A DNA stretch of 64,000 bases, taken from Conchocele bisecta (lineage: Eukaryota; Mollusca; Bivalvia; Lucinida; Thyasiridae). The notes beneath the pieces were generated by a model. It saw only the letters and a program-made list of their open reading frames with translations, ran no database searches and was not told the origin of the DNA. The number at the start of each line of letters is the position of its first letter. Within the stretch, counting starts at the first letter, position 1. The translations under genes were made by a program, and so were the position numbers. This document shows positions 54,977 through 64,000 of the stretch, in pieces. Location: the NCBI GenBank assembly GCA_029237695.1, contig CM055265.1, forward strand, positions 67,553,903 through 67,617,902, written 5' to 3'.

Positions 54977-55185
54977 TTAACCCTTTGAACCCGAAAGCCC
55001 GCTATATGCAAACAGTGCAGATCCAGATGAGCCGGCTCGTAACGAGCCGTCTCATCAGGATCTGCACTGTTTGAAAATAATTTTCATATTTTTGAGAACA
55101 AAAAATATCCCCTTTTTATAAATGGAATAGTCCGAAACATTGGCATGGAACATCCTATTAAGTTACTTGGTGTTGAAAGGGTTAA
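54977..55185. mobile_element. Family K MITE, copy 4
   Basis: TTAACCCTTTGAACCCGAAA to GGTGTTGAAAGGGTTAA. It starts six bases after copy 3, and the right halves are nearly identical. Confidence 0.9.
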
Positions 55186-55324
55186 ACATTATAACGTTTA
55201 GTATAACATCATCAATACTTATGATTTGATATACAACATTGCCAGAAAAGACGAGAAAATAAAATTGAATGCCTATTTGACCACCAGAACATGCAAGTTT
55301 TTGTGACCCTGTGGCTATCATTTT

Positions 55325-55590
55325 AACCTGAACAAGGGAATCATATTCACTAAGCTAATCCCCTGCGCTAGCAGCCTTGATAATAAAACAAGTTTATCGT
55401 AAAAATGAAAACATAAGTCCTCAGTGACCTTGACCTTGGGCAGTCGGACGTGGGTCATATGCAACACAAAGCACCATCCATACTCCTTAGACACCAAATA
55501 TTATAAAAAATCGGTGAAATGGTTCGTAAAAATGAAAGGTGTTACTGAGGTACGCATGTACGTACGCACGTATGCACATGGACTAACGCT
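55325..55590. repeat. Dispersed repeat R, second copy
   Basis: GGGAATCATATTCACTAAGC to TGGGTCATATGCAACACAAAGCACCATCC-like text, matching 27276-27560. Confidence 0.7.
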
Positions 55591-55676
55591 ATATATATAT
55601 AACTAATCTCGTCATTACCCCATAACTCCTGAGTATTTAAATTTCCCTGTTCTATTCTTATTGTTTTATGATGCCA

Positions 55677-55922
55677 TTAACCCTTTCAACACTACAGACC
55701 TCTTTAGCAGTATTTGCAAACAATGTAGATCACGATGAGCCGGCTCGTAACCAGCCATCTCATCAGGATCTGCACTTTTTGCAAATAATTTTCATATTTA
55801 TTCGAGACAAGAACACCCCCTTCTTATAAATGGACTTGTCTGAAGATCATTTTGTAACCATTGGATTGGTAGTAAACTAACATATAACAGTCCATTCCAG
55901 ATAATTATGGTTGAAGGTGTTA
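55677..55922. mobile_element. Family K MITE, copy 5
   Basis: TTAACCCTTTCAACACTACA to ATGGTTGAAGGTGTTAA, with the hairpin slightly mismatched. Confidence 0.85.
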
Positions 55923-55984
55923 ACCAGAAAACCCTGTTAAATTATGTACAACAAACACTGTAGATGGCATAACTGTGTGCAAGG

Positions 55985-56275
55985 GCAGATTCAGGGGGGG
56001 CGGACCCAGCGTGCGCCCCTCCTAAAATTCGCCGAGTAAAGATTTTTTACAAGTTAAAAGGCAGGTTTCTACGTTCGCGTTGTGAATTTATTGTTTATTG
56101 GGGTTTTTTTTGCTCCAAAATGCGCCAGAACGCAGGAAATGCGATGTACATTTAAAAAAATTTCCGGGGGAGAATGCCCCTGGACACCCCTAGCGCATTC
56201 GATAATATAGTCAAGTATTGCAAAATAGTTACGCCCCCTAACCCCAAATCCTGGATCCGTGCCTGGTGTGGACAG
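55985..56275. repeat. Dispersed repeat with CCCCTGGACACCCC core
   Basis: GCAGATTCAGGGGGGGCGGA to AATCCTGGATCCGTGCC. The core GGGGGAGAATGCCCCTGGAC is similar to a repeat type common in marine invertebrates. No coding capacity. Confidence 0.5.
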
Positions 56276-56379
56276 GAAGATATGCATGTTTGCGGATACA
56301 GATCAAATACATTTTGAATATATTTTCATGCGGTTAGCCTACATCAATTATTTCATCAGTGATGTAAATGTTTGGGTAT

Positions 56380-56619
56380 TTAACTCTTTGCATGCTAGTG
56401 GTAAATATAGCATCCAACGAATTAAGAGTATGTTTCTTATTTCCTCCGTAAATATGTCTTGGAATTTCATTAGAATTGAGTCCAGAGGACTCAATTCTAA
56501 TGAAATTCCAAGACATTCATGATATTTACAGGGAGAAATAAAATAAAATACAATGACTTGTCGTCTGCTATTTTTGAACTATTTATAGCCCATACATTTC
56601 CCAGCATGCAAAGAGTTAA
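56380..56619. mobile_element. Family F MITE, copy 3
   Basis: TTAACTCTTTGCATGCTAGT to CCAGCATGCAAAGAGTTAA. The centre has a perfect palindrome, GTCTTGGAATTTCATTAGAA / GAGTCC / AGAGGACTC and complement. Confidence 0.9.
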
Positions 56620-56679
56620 TTCAAACTGAATGGAAGTTTATTACCATCTGTATTCACATCCTACACCAAAAGTGACCTG

Positions 56680-57300
56680 ATAATAGATTTATTTAATGGT
56701 GTTTAATAGTCTGTTAACAGCTAAGGTCATATTAGGCCAGGTTAACAGGGTAGAATCCCATATTTCACCTGCTGTGATCATGGAAAATCTATATCAGAAC
56801 TGAATATTTACAGGGAAAATATATATATTCAGCCCTGAAATTAGAACATCCTGACCAGTAGCCGATTTCATCAAAATTGCGAAGTATACTTTTCAAGCAA
56901 AGTATACTTTGAGGGAGTAATCATTTATTTTTCCCCGAAATGCATTATTTCATACAGAACTAACTACTGCATATATTTGATGATTAAAAGTATTCAGAAT
57001 TATTATACTGAATTTATTACATTATCACAGCCAAAATGGCTGTGATAATGTAATAAATTCAGTATACCGGTAATAAATTTATTATAAAATTGAACATTTC
57101 TCCCTTAAAGTATACTTTGCTAGAAAAGTATACTTTGCAATGTTGATGAAATAGGCTACAGGTGCCAGGTCCTCACCACACCAGTCACTTAGCCACACTC
57201 CCTAAAAGTAATAGTACCAATCTTACTACTTTTATAATGGGTATACAGTGTTTGCAGATGTTGACTTTATGGTCTGTAGGTTGGAAAGAGTTAAGCAGAC
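56680..57300. mobile_element. Repeat G copy carrying a family A MITE
   Basis: TTATTTAATGGTGTTTAATA to TTAGAACATCCTGAC, then the A MITE, then GGTGCCAGGTCCTCACCACA and CACTTAGCCACACTCCCTAA. The same text is uninterrupted at about 52798-52860. Confidence 0.75.
56859..57158. mobile_element. Family A MITE, copy 10
   Basis: Full-length, CAG at both sides (56856-56858 and 57159-57161). The unoccupied version of the site is at about 52800-52815. Confidence 0.9.
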
Positions 57301-57424
57301 CGTATGCAGCCTGACACTAGAAACACAATTATTAAGAGGTGGAAGCGGTCGGTCAGTTGACAACACACAATAAAACATATTGCATACACAATAAAATAAA
57401 TAATTCACCGGAATTTTTTTAATT

Positions 57425-57580
57425 TTCAATATTCACACTCAAAACATGTTTTTGGCAGCACCAGAGAATCGTCTCTCCAATGGAGACGATTCTCATGTGC
57501 TGCCAAAACATGCTTCTTATTAAGAAAAAAAAAGGAAAAAGGCAGACGACAATATTTGTCTCCCGCCTTTTAAGGAAAAA
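57425..57580. mobile_element. Family E-like foldback, copy 6
   Basis: ACATGTTTTTGGCAGCACCA with GAGAATCGTCTCTCCAATGG and its complement, then GGCAGACGACAATA. The TTAA ends are degraded. Confidence 0.7.
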
Positions 57581-57661
57581 TAATGCAATACATATAAATC
57601 CTGAACATACATAGAGAATACCAGGCTAGTGTCTTTTGATATCAAGTTTATCAGGCATGGT

Positions 57662-57768
57662 CCGGTTGCTCAAAACCTCTGTTAGCTTAACAGACTGTTA
57701 AATCCTTAGCAATGCTAAGGATTTAACAGTCTGTTAAGCTAACAGAAGCTTTGAGCAACCGGGCCCAG
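57662..57768. repeat. Foldback with GGTTGCTCAAA ends
   Basis: CCGGTTGCTCAAAACCTCTG and TTAGCTTAACAGACTGTTAA pair with the complement. The centre is CCTTAGCAATGCTAAGG. A relic is at 18508-18585. Confidence 0.85.
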
Positions 57769-58096
57769 CATGCCAAGCCTATTATCGCAGGTTTTTCACA
57801 AACACAGACAACGTGTATCATTGTGATTACTATGACAATCTCTCCACAAGTGACATCCACAAAAATAATCCACTAAAATATATAAATCAATGGAGAAGGA
57901 TAACAATATAACAATATCACATATTGGATAATTATTAAAATGAAATATGGCAACAATGGACGTTGGCGAGTAGATATATTGCACGCGATGGCATTTATCA
58001 AATGGATTGACTTGCAAAATGGACAATCAGATAACATTACACACGTTTTATATTATTTAAAAACGGTCGTATAAAAATCACTAAAATAGCTATAAC

Positions 58097-58810
58097 TTAA
58101 AGGTACATGCCCACGCAGCAGGTTACACTGTACTACTACTTTTAATTTTCTGTCGTGCCTTATATGAGCCATTTGTCTACCCACTAACGAGTTATTTTTA
58201 ATTACGGCGCGTGTTAACTGGTGTTAAATCGCATTTTATATGCCGCGACCAGAAAGGGTATTTTCCGACCTCGTGCTATTTTTACCAATACGCGTCACGT
58301 GACACGGTTAATCATATCACATATTTGACATGCGCAGTGAAGTATCGGAAGTTGAGAAAAAAAATCTCTGTTCGAGTCCAAATATAAATCTCCACGTAAC
58401 TCTTTCCAGTTGGTGATCTGGTCGCCAATATTAACCACTCTCTCTCTCTGTACTGCCTGTCCCTCAGACATTTTGCCTTTTTTTGGCCGACGCCGTTTCA
58501 TACAATTTCCGTCCTGGACGTTTCGACATGTTGATATTCTTGTTTACATATTGGGAAGCCTACTGGTGCATGTAGTATACTGCGCATGCGCACCGCAAGC
58601 CGTGATGTGAAAATTGTCGTCCCCGCACATTATCAAAATAGACTGTTACCGCCGCGCGTCGCTAACAGTAAATTGATAATTAATAAATGATTATATTTGT
58701 ATAGCGGGCACTCGTAATTTTTAGAACTGGTGGAATAGTGACATAATTATACACTTATTTAATTCCTATAAAGAACATTTTGTGCCTACTGAGTGGGCAT
58801 GTACCTTTAA
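58097..58810. mobile_element. Family J MITE, copy 2, enlarged
   Basis: TTAAAGGTACATGCCCACGC to GAGTGGGCATGTACCTTTAA. The right 190 bp match other J copies. The interior at about 58290-58610 (CTTTTTTTGGCCGACGCCGT) is not J-like and is probably an insertion. Confidence 0.75.
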
Positions 58811-58879
58811 CAATACATTATTTTGTAACGTAATATGTATTATCTCTTTCAATACGTAATTAAAAATTTATCCTCTGCA

Positions 58880-59055
58880 TTTTTTCTTTATTTTTAACAT
58901 TTTTCCACCAAAACATGTCTTGACAGCACATGAGAATCATCTCCAATGGAGATGATTCTATTGTGCTGCCAAACATGTTTTTTTAAGAAATAAGAAAATT
59001 GTGAAAAAGTCGGCAAACGACACTACATGTATTTGTTTCCTGCTGTAAAAAAATT
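58880..59055. mobile_element. Family E-like foldback, copy 7
   Basis: ACATGTCTTGACAGCACATG with AGAATCATCTCCAATGGAGA and complement. It lies just downstream of the AOAH-like stop codon on the minus strand, so it may fall in that gene's 3' UTR. Confidence 0.75.
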
Positions 59056-59092
59056 ACGATATGTTAAAGAAGAAACCTAAATCACCAGCTGT

Positions 59093-59224
59093 TTATCTAT
59101 AACCGCCTTGGTTGCCGAATATCGTGTGGATTTCATCATTGTGAGGGTTTACCTTCCCAATGACTTCTGGGTAATTCTTCTCGAACATTTCCCATGTGAC
59201 CCTTGCCACCTGGGCATTGCCGAC
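59093..59224 (-). CDS. AOAH: Acyloxyacyl hydrolase-like, last exon
   Basis: On the minus strand, acceptor GTAAATTTCAG|GTC, then 43 codons and TAA: VGNAQVARVTWEMFEKNYPE, VIGKVNPHNDEIHTIFGNQG, GYR. The known C-terminus of acyloxyacyl hydrolase has the same shape (W-x-x-x-x-x-x-x-P-x-x-x-G-x-x-N-P-x-N-x-x-I-x-x-x-F-G-x-Q-G-G). AOAH removes secondary acyl chains from bacterial lipopolysaccharide and is a GDSL/SGNH-type esterase. Assignment rests on these two exons only. Confidence 0.8.
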   Translation of the reverse strand, partial: VGNAQVARVTWEMFEKNYPEVIGKVNPHNDEIHTIFGNQGGYR

Positions 59225-59635
59225 CTGAAATTTACAACATTTGTCAAACCATAATTAGTCCAAGGTAAGAAATGAATACAGTCATTTTATTATATACGGA
59301 CTTTCGTTTCTCATTGAAACACAATGGAACGCAAGCCGTCAATATTTTTCCATATTGACGTCTCGTGAGTTCAGATTGGTCAGCGCCGGACCTACCTTTC
59401 ACCTAGCAAAACATTTCCTTCTAAATCACGACTAATTTGTTTTTGTTTTGTATATTTTGTGAGGCACATATAAATTATGAGTGATGTACGTATATAATAA
59501 AAAGGTTATTTGATGTGTATGTGGATATATGCCAGTGTCAGTGTCACGTAAACTATTATTGCACCGTTGTACATTTTTGCTATGAAGTTTGTATTACGGG
59601 AATTCTGTGCTTTAGGTGTATTGTAAAAGTAAAAG
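59225..59635. other. AOAH-like intron, left part
   Basis: A short hairpin near 59300-59370 (TTTCATTGAAACACAATGG and CCATATTGACG-type arms). Nothing else was recognised. Confidence 0.4.
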
Positions 59636-59880
59636 TTTGTTTATTATAGTGTCACCCGTATTGAAAGGGCCAGTCGTATACGACTTATGAGACGCTCTAT
59701 CGAACAAGCAGTACTTCTCAATCCCTATTTGTTATGGGCACTAGAAATGAAGGCAATTGACACCATTAAATTTAACTAGTTGGTGGCTCACCAACCGGCC
59801 ACATCAGTCCGAGTTGAGGTTTGAACCTTAGACCTTCCAGTTACGAGGCGGGTGCCTTATCCACTAGGCCTCAGCGACTG
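59636..59880 (-). mobile_element. tRNA-derived SINE, intact copy
   Basis: On the minus strand: CAGTCGCTGAGGCCTAGTGG ATAAGGCACCCGC (A-box-like), GGTTCAAACCTC (B-box-like), CCGGTTGGTGAGCCACCAAC, GTCTCATAAGTCG and the 3' end ACTATAATAAACAAAC. It matches the interrupted copy at 33628-34296. Confidence 0.85.
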
Positions 59881-60021
59881 ATCGAGCGATCTAGCTTCTC
59901 TTATTTAAAAGAGGTAGGCACAGTAAGGCCCTGGAATTGCACCCAATTTTGGCAAAATTTCATTTTCTCAAAAATGGATAAATTTTACCCGTGTTGTTAA
60001 ATACAACATCTCATCTCTTTA

Positions 60022-60050
60022 AATATATATATATATATATATATATATTA
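60022..60050. repeat. (AT)n microsatellite
   Basis: About 14 AT dinucleotides in the AOAH-like intron. Confidence 0.95.
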
Positions 60051-60247
60051 TCAGAATCGGGTTAAAATTTTATTGTCAAAACAACAGACCTTCAATATAA
60101 GTCATTAGTGACCTTGAACTTGGGCATTCGGATATGAATGCCAGCAAGGCATGGGTGATGTTTGGTGGACCTGGCTCCAGTACAAACAGAGATATACAAG
60201 GTGCAGTCATAAAGTTCTCAGACTTTCTTGATAACAAGTTTAATATA

Positions 60248-60618
60248 CAGTCGAACCTCCCCGAACGGCCACCTCTCTACAACAACACCATCTCTGTAAC
60301 AGCCGCTATTTTATATCCCAAATGGATGATTTCCTAATATATCTAACGCTTAGACTGCTGAGCACGAAAAGTGTCGTCTGCAGTTGCTTTGCCTTCTTTC
60401 TTAATAAAAACATGTTTTGACAGCATTTTAGAATCATTTCCATTGGAAATGACTCTAAAATGTTGCCAAAGCATGTTTTTGATGAGAATTATCGAAGAAA
60501 ATAAATAAACATCAGGCGACAAAATATAAGTCAGCATTAACCTCCCTACAACAGCCACCTCTCTACAACAGCCAGTTTTGCGTCTTCCCACGGGTGGCTG
60601 TTGTAGAGAGGTTGCACT
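60248..60618. mobile_element. Pogo-type MITE split by a family E MITE
   Basis: The left end TACAGTCGAACCTCCCCGAA with GGCCACCTCTCTACAACA and the right end GGTGGCTGTTGTAGAGAGGT TGCACTG are complementary. The E element at about 60347-60540 (CGTCTGCAGTTGC, TTTTGACAGCATTTTAGAAT palindrome) lies between. Confidence 0.75.
60347..60540. mobile_element. Family E MITE, copy 8, inside a pogo-type MITE
   Basis: CTTAGACTGCTGAGCACGAA to CATCAGGCGACAAAATATAA, with GAATCATTTCCATTGGAAAT as the centre. The outer TTAA is degraded on the left. Confidence 0.75.
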
Positions 60619-60619
60619 G

Positions 60620-61660
60620 AACCTGCCACATTGTTCATATTTCTATGACATTTACATCTGGTCAAATTGAATTGATTTGAAAATAAGAACATACTGTACT
60701 TTGCGACAATCTGTTCACACGTAATGCGTAACTATAGCAACAAAATAACATCACTACGGAGCAGTTGAAAAATCCAACATTTCATGAAACTCCTGTGTTT
60801 CGAATTTCATAGTTGTGCAGATTATATGGTGCAGTACTCTAAGTGTATTGCTCTTTCCACCAAATTATGTCAGAACTATGCCCTGGCCCAGTTTCAACTT
60901 CATTTGTTGGGAAACAAACGTATTATGTAACACGGATGCAGGTAGTGCAGGAAATTTAAAGCAAAACATTGTGACGTCGCGTCAATGGACGGAGCAACGT
61001 TCCGCAATTATTTCCGTGCTTGGCACAGTGACTTCAACTCAGATTTGTGCATTCTGATACCGTGGCAAAATATTGTCACAGGTCTAGTATACATGTATGC
61101 TGAAAATTGTACAGAGTTTTAATCCATGACGGACAGCATCAAGTGTTGAACAACATTATAATATACAAAAACAACAGGTAACAAACATACGCTAAGTACA
61201 GTAACTATGTAAGTGAAACTCTATCGAAATTAATTAGAGCATTTTGTTAAAATACTTACATAGAATAAAACAAATTACAGTACAATAAAATTTGACTTAA
61301 TAAATGGCGCATGTGCGATGAAAAAGTTTATTTGACTTGCGAACAGCGCTTCGAAAACCAATGAAACAATGCTTAATTAAATCATTACGTAACGTTAGAC
61401 GACATCAAACTGCTCCATGCTTACATAGATACCTGCGAACAAATGATTACGTAACAAAATCATGTGATTTATTTCATGAAACCGATTGGTATTGTTTGCA
61501 CAAATGAACTTGGTTTCTGATGATATATTTCAAGACCGATTTGACCAAATCGTTATTTAGATATAAGCCAAGTCCTAGAACTTTATGACTGCACCTCATA
61601 AAAGAATTTGTAAAATGTTGACGATGACTCCACCGCCGGAAAAAGCAGTGAATACCTGTA
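60620..61660. other. AOAH-like intron, nothing recognised
   Basis: No supported feature. Confidence 0.35.
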
Positions 61661-61662
61661 TC

Positions 61663-62054
61663 AAGGTGTATGATAACGTGGTACTAACAACAACAAGTAC
61701 CGATTCAAAGTATGTATTCTTTTATAGTGTCCTTATTACGTAACAGATTTTGATGAAATATGGCGCATCAAACGCATCTTGTTAAGCTGCATTTGGTGGT
61801 CTCTGTATTTTCGCCCAAACTTCTGTCGTTTTTGCGAAGAATTGATTTCCGTGTCTCTGACACGGAAATCGATTTTTCGCAAAAACGACATAAGTCTGTG
61901 CCAAACTCCATAGACCACCAAATGCAGCTCATGAAGACGCGTTTGCTGTGCCATATTTCATCAAAATCCGTTGCATATTAAGGTAAATATCAAATAATAC
62001 TTACTTTGGAGTGGGCGACTTTGTTGTTGTTGTAACCACGTGATCATGCACCTT
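61663..62054. mobile_element. Foldback MITE, family I, copy 2 (inverted)
   Basis: AAGGTGTATGATAACGTGGT to GTAACCACGTGATCATGCACCTT, reverse in sense to copy 1 at 716-1103. The inner arms are TTTTTGCGAAGAATTGATTT and complement, with the loop at TGTCTCTGACA. Confidence 0.85.
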
Positions 62055-62215
62055 GTGTATGTCTCCACCACATGTGTGGGCGAGACAAAAGCAAACGTTA
62101 CATGCAAATGATGGACCTACAACCAGACATAATTATGAAAACTCAGTATAACTCTTGAGCTATTTGTATCACTCATTTCATTGTCTAGATCCTCAGAGAT
62201 GTTTTGTTTACTTAC

Positions 62216-62292
62216 CTGGTTGGCATGGAAACCATCTACTGGTTCAAGCAGCTCCCACGCCTGTCTTCCCATTTGTTCCCACTCACGAATTA
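62216..62292 (-). CDS. AOAH: Acyloxyacyl hydrolase-like, penultimate exon
   Basis: On the minus strand, acceptor GTAAATTTCAG|TA, then two bases and 25 codons IREWEQMGRQAWELLEPVDG FHANQ, then donor CAG|GTAAGT in phase 0, which joins cleanly to the last exon. V-D-G-F-H is the catalytic Asp-x-x-His block of SGNH/GDSL hydrolases, with Asp and His separated by two residues; H-x-N-x-x-G/A follows as in AOAH. The nucleophile Ser and the saposin-like domain would lie in upstream exons beyond the window. The acceptor is copied many times to the right as a minisatellite. Confidence 0.8.
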
Positions 62293-62317
62293 CTGAAATT
62301 TACAAATGACTCATGTG

Positions 62318-62861
62318 TTAAAGGTACATGCCCAACATTTGCTGGCAAAATAAACATTCATTCACCATTACCCCACGTATTGATTGGCATTATTATACAC
62401 TTTATATCAGATGTAAATTTCCACACTGATATCAAGGGCAATAACCACGTTTCCTTAAAATGTTAATGGACATTACTATTTATTCTCTGTATTTATTTTT
62501 TGATGTGCAATGATCTTACTTTTTAATCTGTTGAAAATATTATTTTTTCAGGGGACACATTTAATTAGTATAAATAATTAAATATCAGGCCTAATTTTCA
62601 TATGAAAATAGCCTGATACCACCGCGAGTAGTTACTGAAATTTATAAACTTGTTAATTACTGAAATTTATAAACGACTCACTTGTTAATTACTGAAATTT
62701 ATAAACAACTAACTTGTTAATTACTGCATAAATATTACTAAATTATAATATCTGTATAGCGGGCACTCATAATTTTTAGAACTCGTGGAATAGTAACACA
62801 ATGATACACATGTTTAATTCATATAAAGAACATTTTGTGCCTACTGAGTAGGGTACCTTAA
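62318..62861. mobile_element. Family J MITE, copy 3, invaded by minisatellite units
   Basis: TTAAAGGTACATGCCCAACA to GTAGGGTACCTTAAATT. At about 62634-62720 several AATTACTGAAATTTATAAAC units replace the J sequence between ACCACCGCGAGT and TATTACTAAATT. Confidence 0.75.
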
Positions 62862-63732
62862 ATTACTGAAATTCACAAACGACTCATTTGTTAATTACTG
62901 AAATTTATAAACAACTAACTTGTTAATTACTGCATAAATATTACTAAATTATAATATCTGTATAGCGGGCACTCATAATTTTTAGAACTCGTGGAATAGT
63001 AACACAATGATACACATGTTTAATTCATATAAAGAACATTTTGTGCCTACTGAGTAGGGTACCTTAAATTACTGAAATTCACAAACGACTCACTTGTTAA
63101 TTACTGAAATTTACAAACGACTTGCTTGTTAATTACTGAAATGTATAAACTTATAAACGACTCACTTGTTAATTGCTGAAATTTATAACCGACTCACTTG
63201 TTAATTACAAACGACTCACTTGTTAATTACTGAAATTTATAAACGACTAACTTGTTAATTACTGAAATTTATAAATGATTCACTTGTTAATTACTGAAAT
63301 TTATAAACGACTCACTTGTTAATTACTGAAATTTATAAAAGACTCACTTGTTAATTACTGAAATTTATAAACGACACATGTTAATTACTGAACTTTATAA
63401 ACGACTCACTTGTTAATTACTGAACTTTATAAACGGCTCACTTGTTAATTACTGAAATTTATAAACGACTCACTTGTTAATTACTGAACTTTATAAACGA
63501 CTCACTTGTTAATTACTGAAATTTATAAACGACTCACTTGTTAATTACTGAAATTTATAAACGACTCACTTGTTAATTACTGAACTTTATAAACGACTCA
63601 CTTGTTAATTACTGAACTTTATAAACGACTCGACTCACTTGTTAATTACTGAAATTTATAAACGACTCACTTGTTAATTACTGAACTTTATAAACGTCTC
63701 ACTTGTTAATTACTGAAATTTACAAATGACCA
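62862..63732. repeat. 32-bp minisatellite built on a 3' splice site
   Basis: Units of TTAATTACTGAAATTTATAA ACGACTCACTTG, roughly 25-30 copies including those in the J element. On the minus strand each unit reads TTATAAATTTCAG|TAATTA, the acceptor of the exon at 62216-62292 (GTAAATTTCAG|TAATTC). The right half of J3 (about 62740-62877) is repeated at about 62951-63080, within the array. Confidence 0.9.
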
Positions 63733-63978
63733 ATAGGACTCAATTGTAATGATATTCCAAGACATATGCATGATATGTACAGGAAGAAATGAAATAAATA
63801 CATGTATAATGAATTTTCGTCTCCTATTTTAGAACCATTTACAACCCACAAGTTTCCCCAACATTCTTTCAACACTATGGCCTATAGTGTTGAAAGAATA
63901 TTGGGGAAACTTATGGGTTGTAAATGGTTCTAAAATAGGAGACGAAAATTCATTATATTTCTTTCATTTCTTCAGAGT
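63733..63978. repeat. F-derived large hairpin at the right edge
   Basis: AGGACTCAATTGTAATGATA TTCCAAGACAT is F-like. AATGAATTTTCGTCTCCTAT and CCATTTACAACCCACAAGTT pair with complements through to 63955, folding around CTATGGCCTATAG. Confidence 0.8.
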
Positions 63979-64000
63979 TTGAAAACATCAGGATCTGCAC

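Overview
This window is eukaryotic nuclear DNA, almost certainly from a mollusc and most likely a bivalve. The genes are split by GT-AG introns, the exons are GC- and CpG-rich islands in an AT-rich background, and most of the window is non-autonomous transposons, foldback elements, minisatellites and decayed non-LTR retrotransposons. The species is inferred from repeat style only; no species-level marker was seen.

Two host genes are visible. (1) A plus-strand sodium-coupled SLC6 transporter of the B0AT (SLC6A18/19/20) amino-acid transporter type runs from 14894 to 44038. Ten exons join in frame with canonical splice sites and encode 554 residues, from TM2 to the C-terminus. The start codon, N-terminus and TM1 were not found and probably lie upstream. 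(2) The last two coding exons of an acyloxyacyl-hydrolase (AOAH)-like gene lie on the minus strand (62292-62216 and 59224-59093). They include the catalytic Asp-x-x-His block; the rest of the gene lies beyond the right edge. The two genes are convergent, about 15 kb apart.

Layout: 1-9.4 kb holds foldback elements and three or four decayed LINE fragments, the largest a reverse-transcriptase copy at about 6.7-9.36 kb. From 9.4 to 14.9 kb are MITEs and hairpins. From 14.9 to 44 kb is the transporter, whose introns are packed with mobile elements. From 44 to 59 kb there is no recognised gene, only layered MITEs, a 0.94-kb duplicated element and tandem repeats. From 59 to 64 kb is the AOAH-like 3' end and a 32-bp minisatellite.

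The most interesting theme is the contact between repeats and splice sites. A MITE inserted exactly at the transporter exon-2 acceptor so that its CAG target-site duplication is the acceptor. A second MITE family starts 10-15 nt inside three introns and ends 16 nt before another exon. Two unrelated introns, one in each gene, end in minisatellites whose unit is a copy of that intron's own 3' splice site. Several families can be bounded by their target duplications (CWG, TA, TTAA, 8 bp and AT-rich 4 bp), and nested insertions give relative ages.
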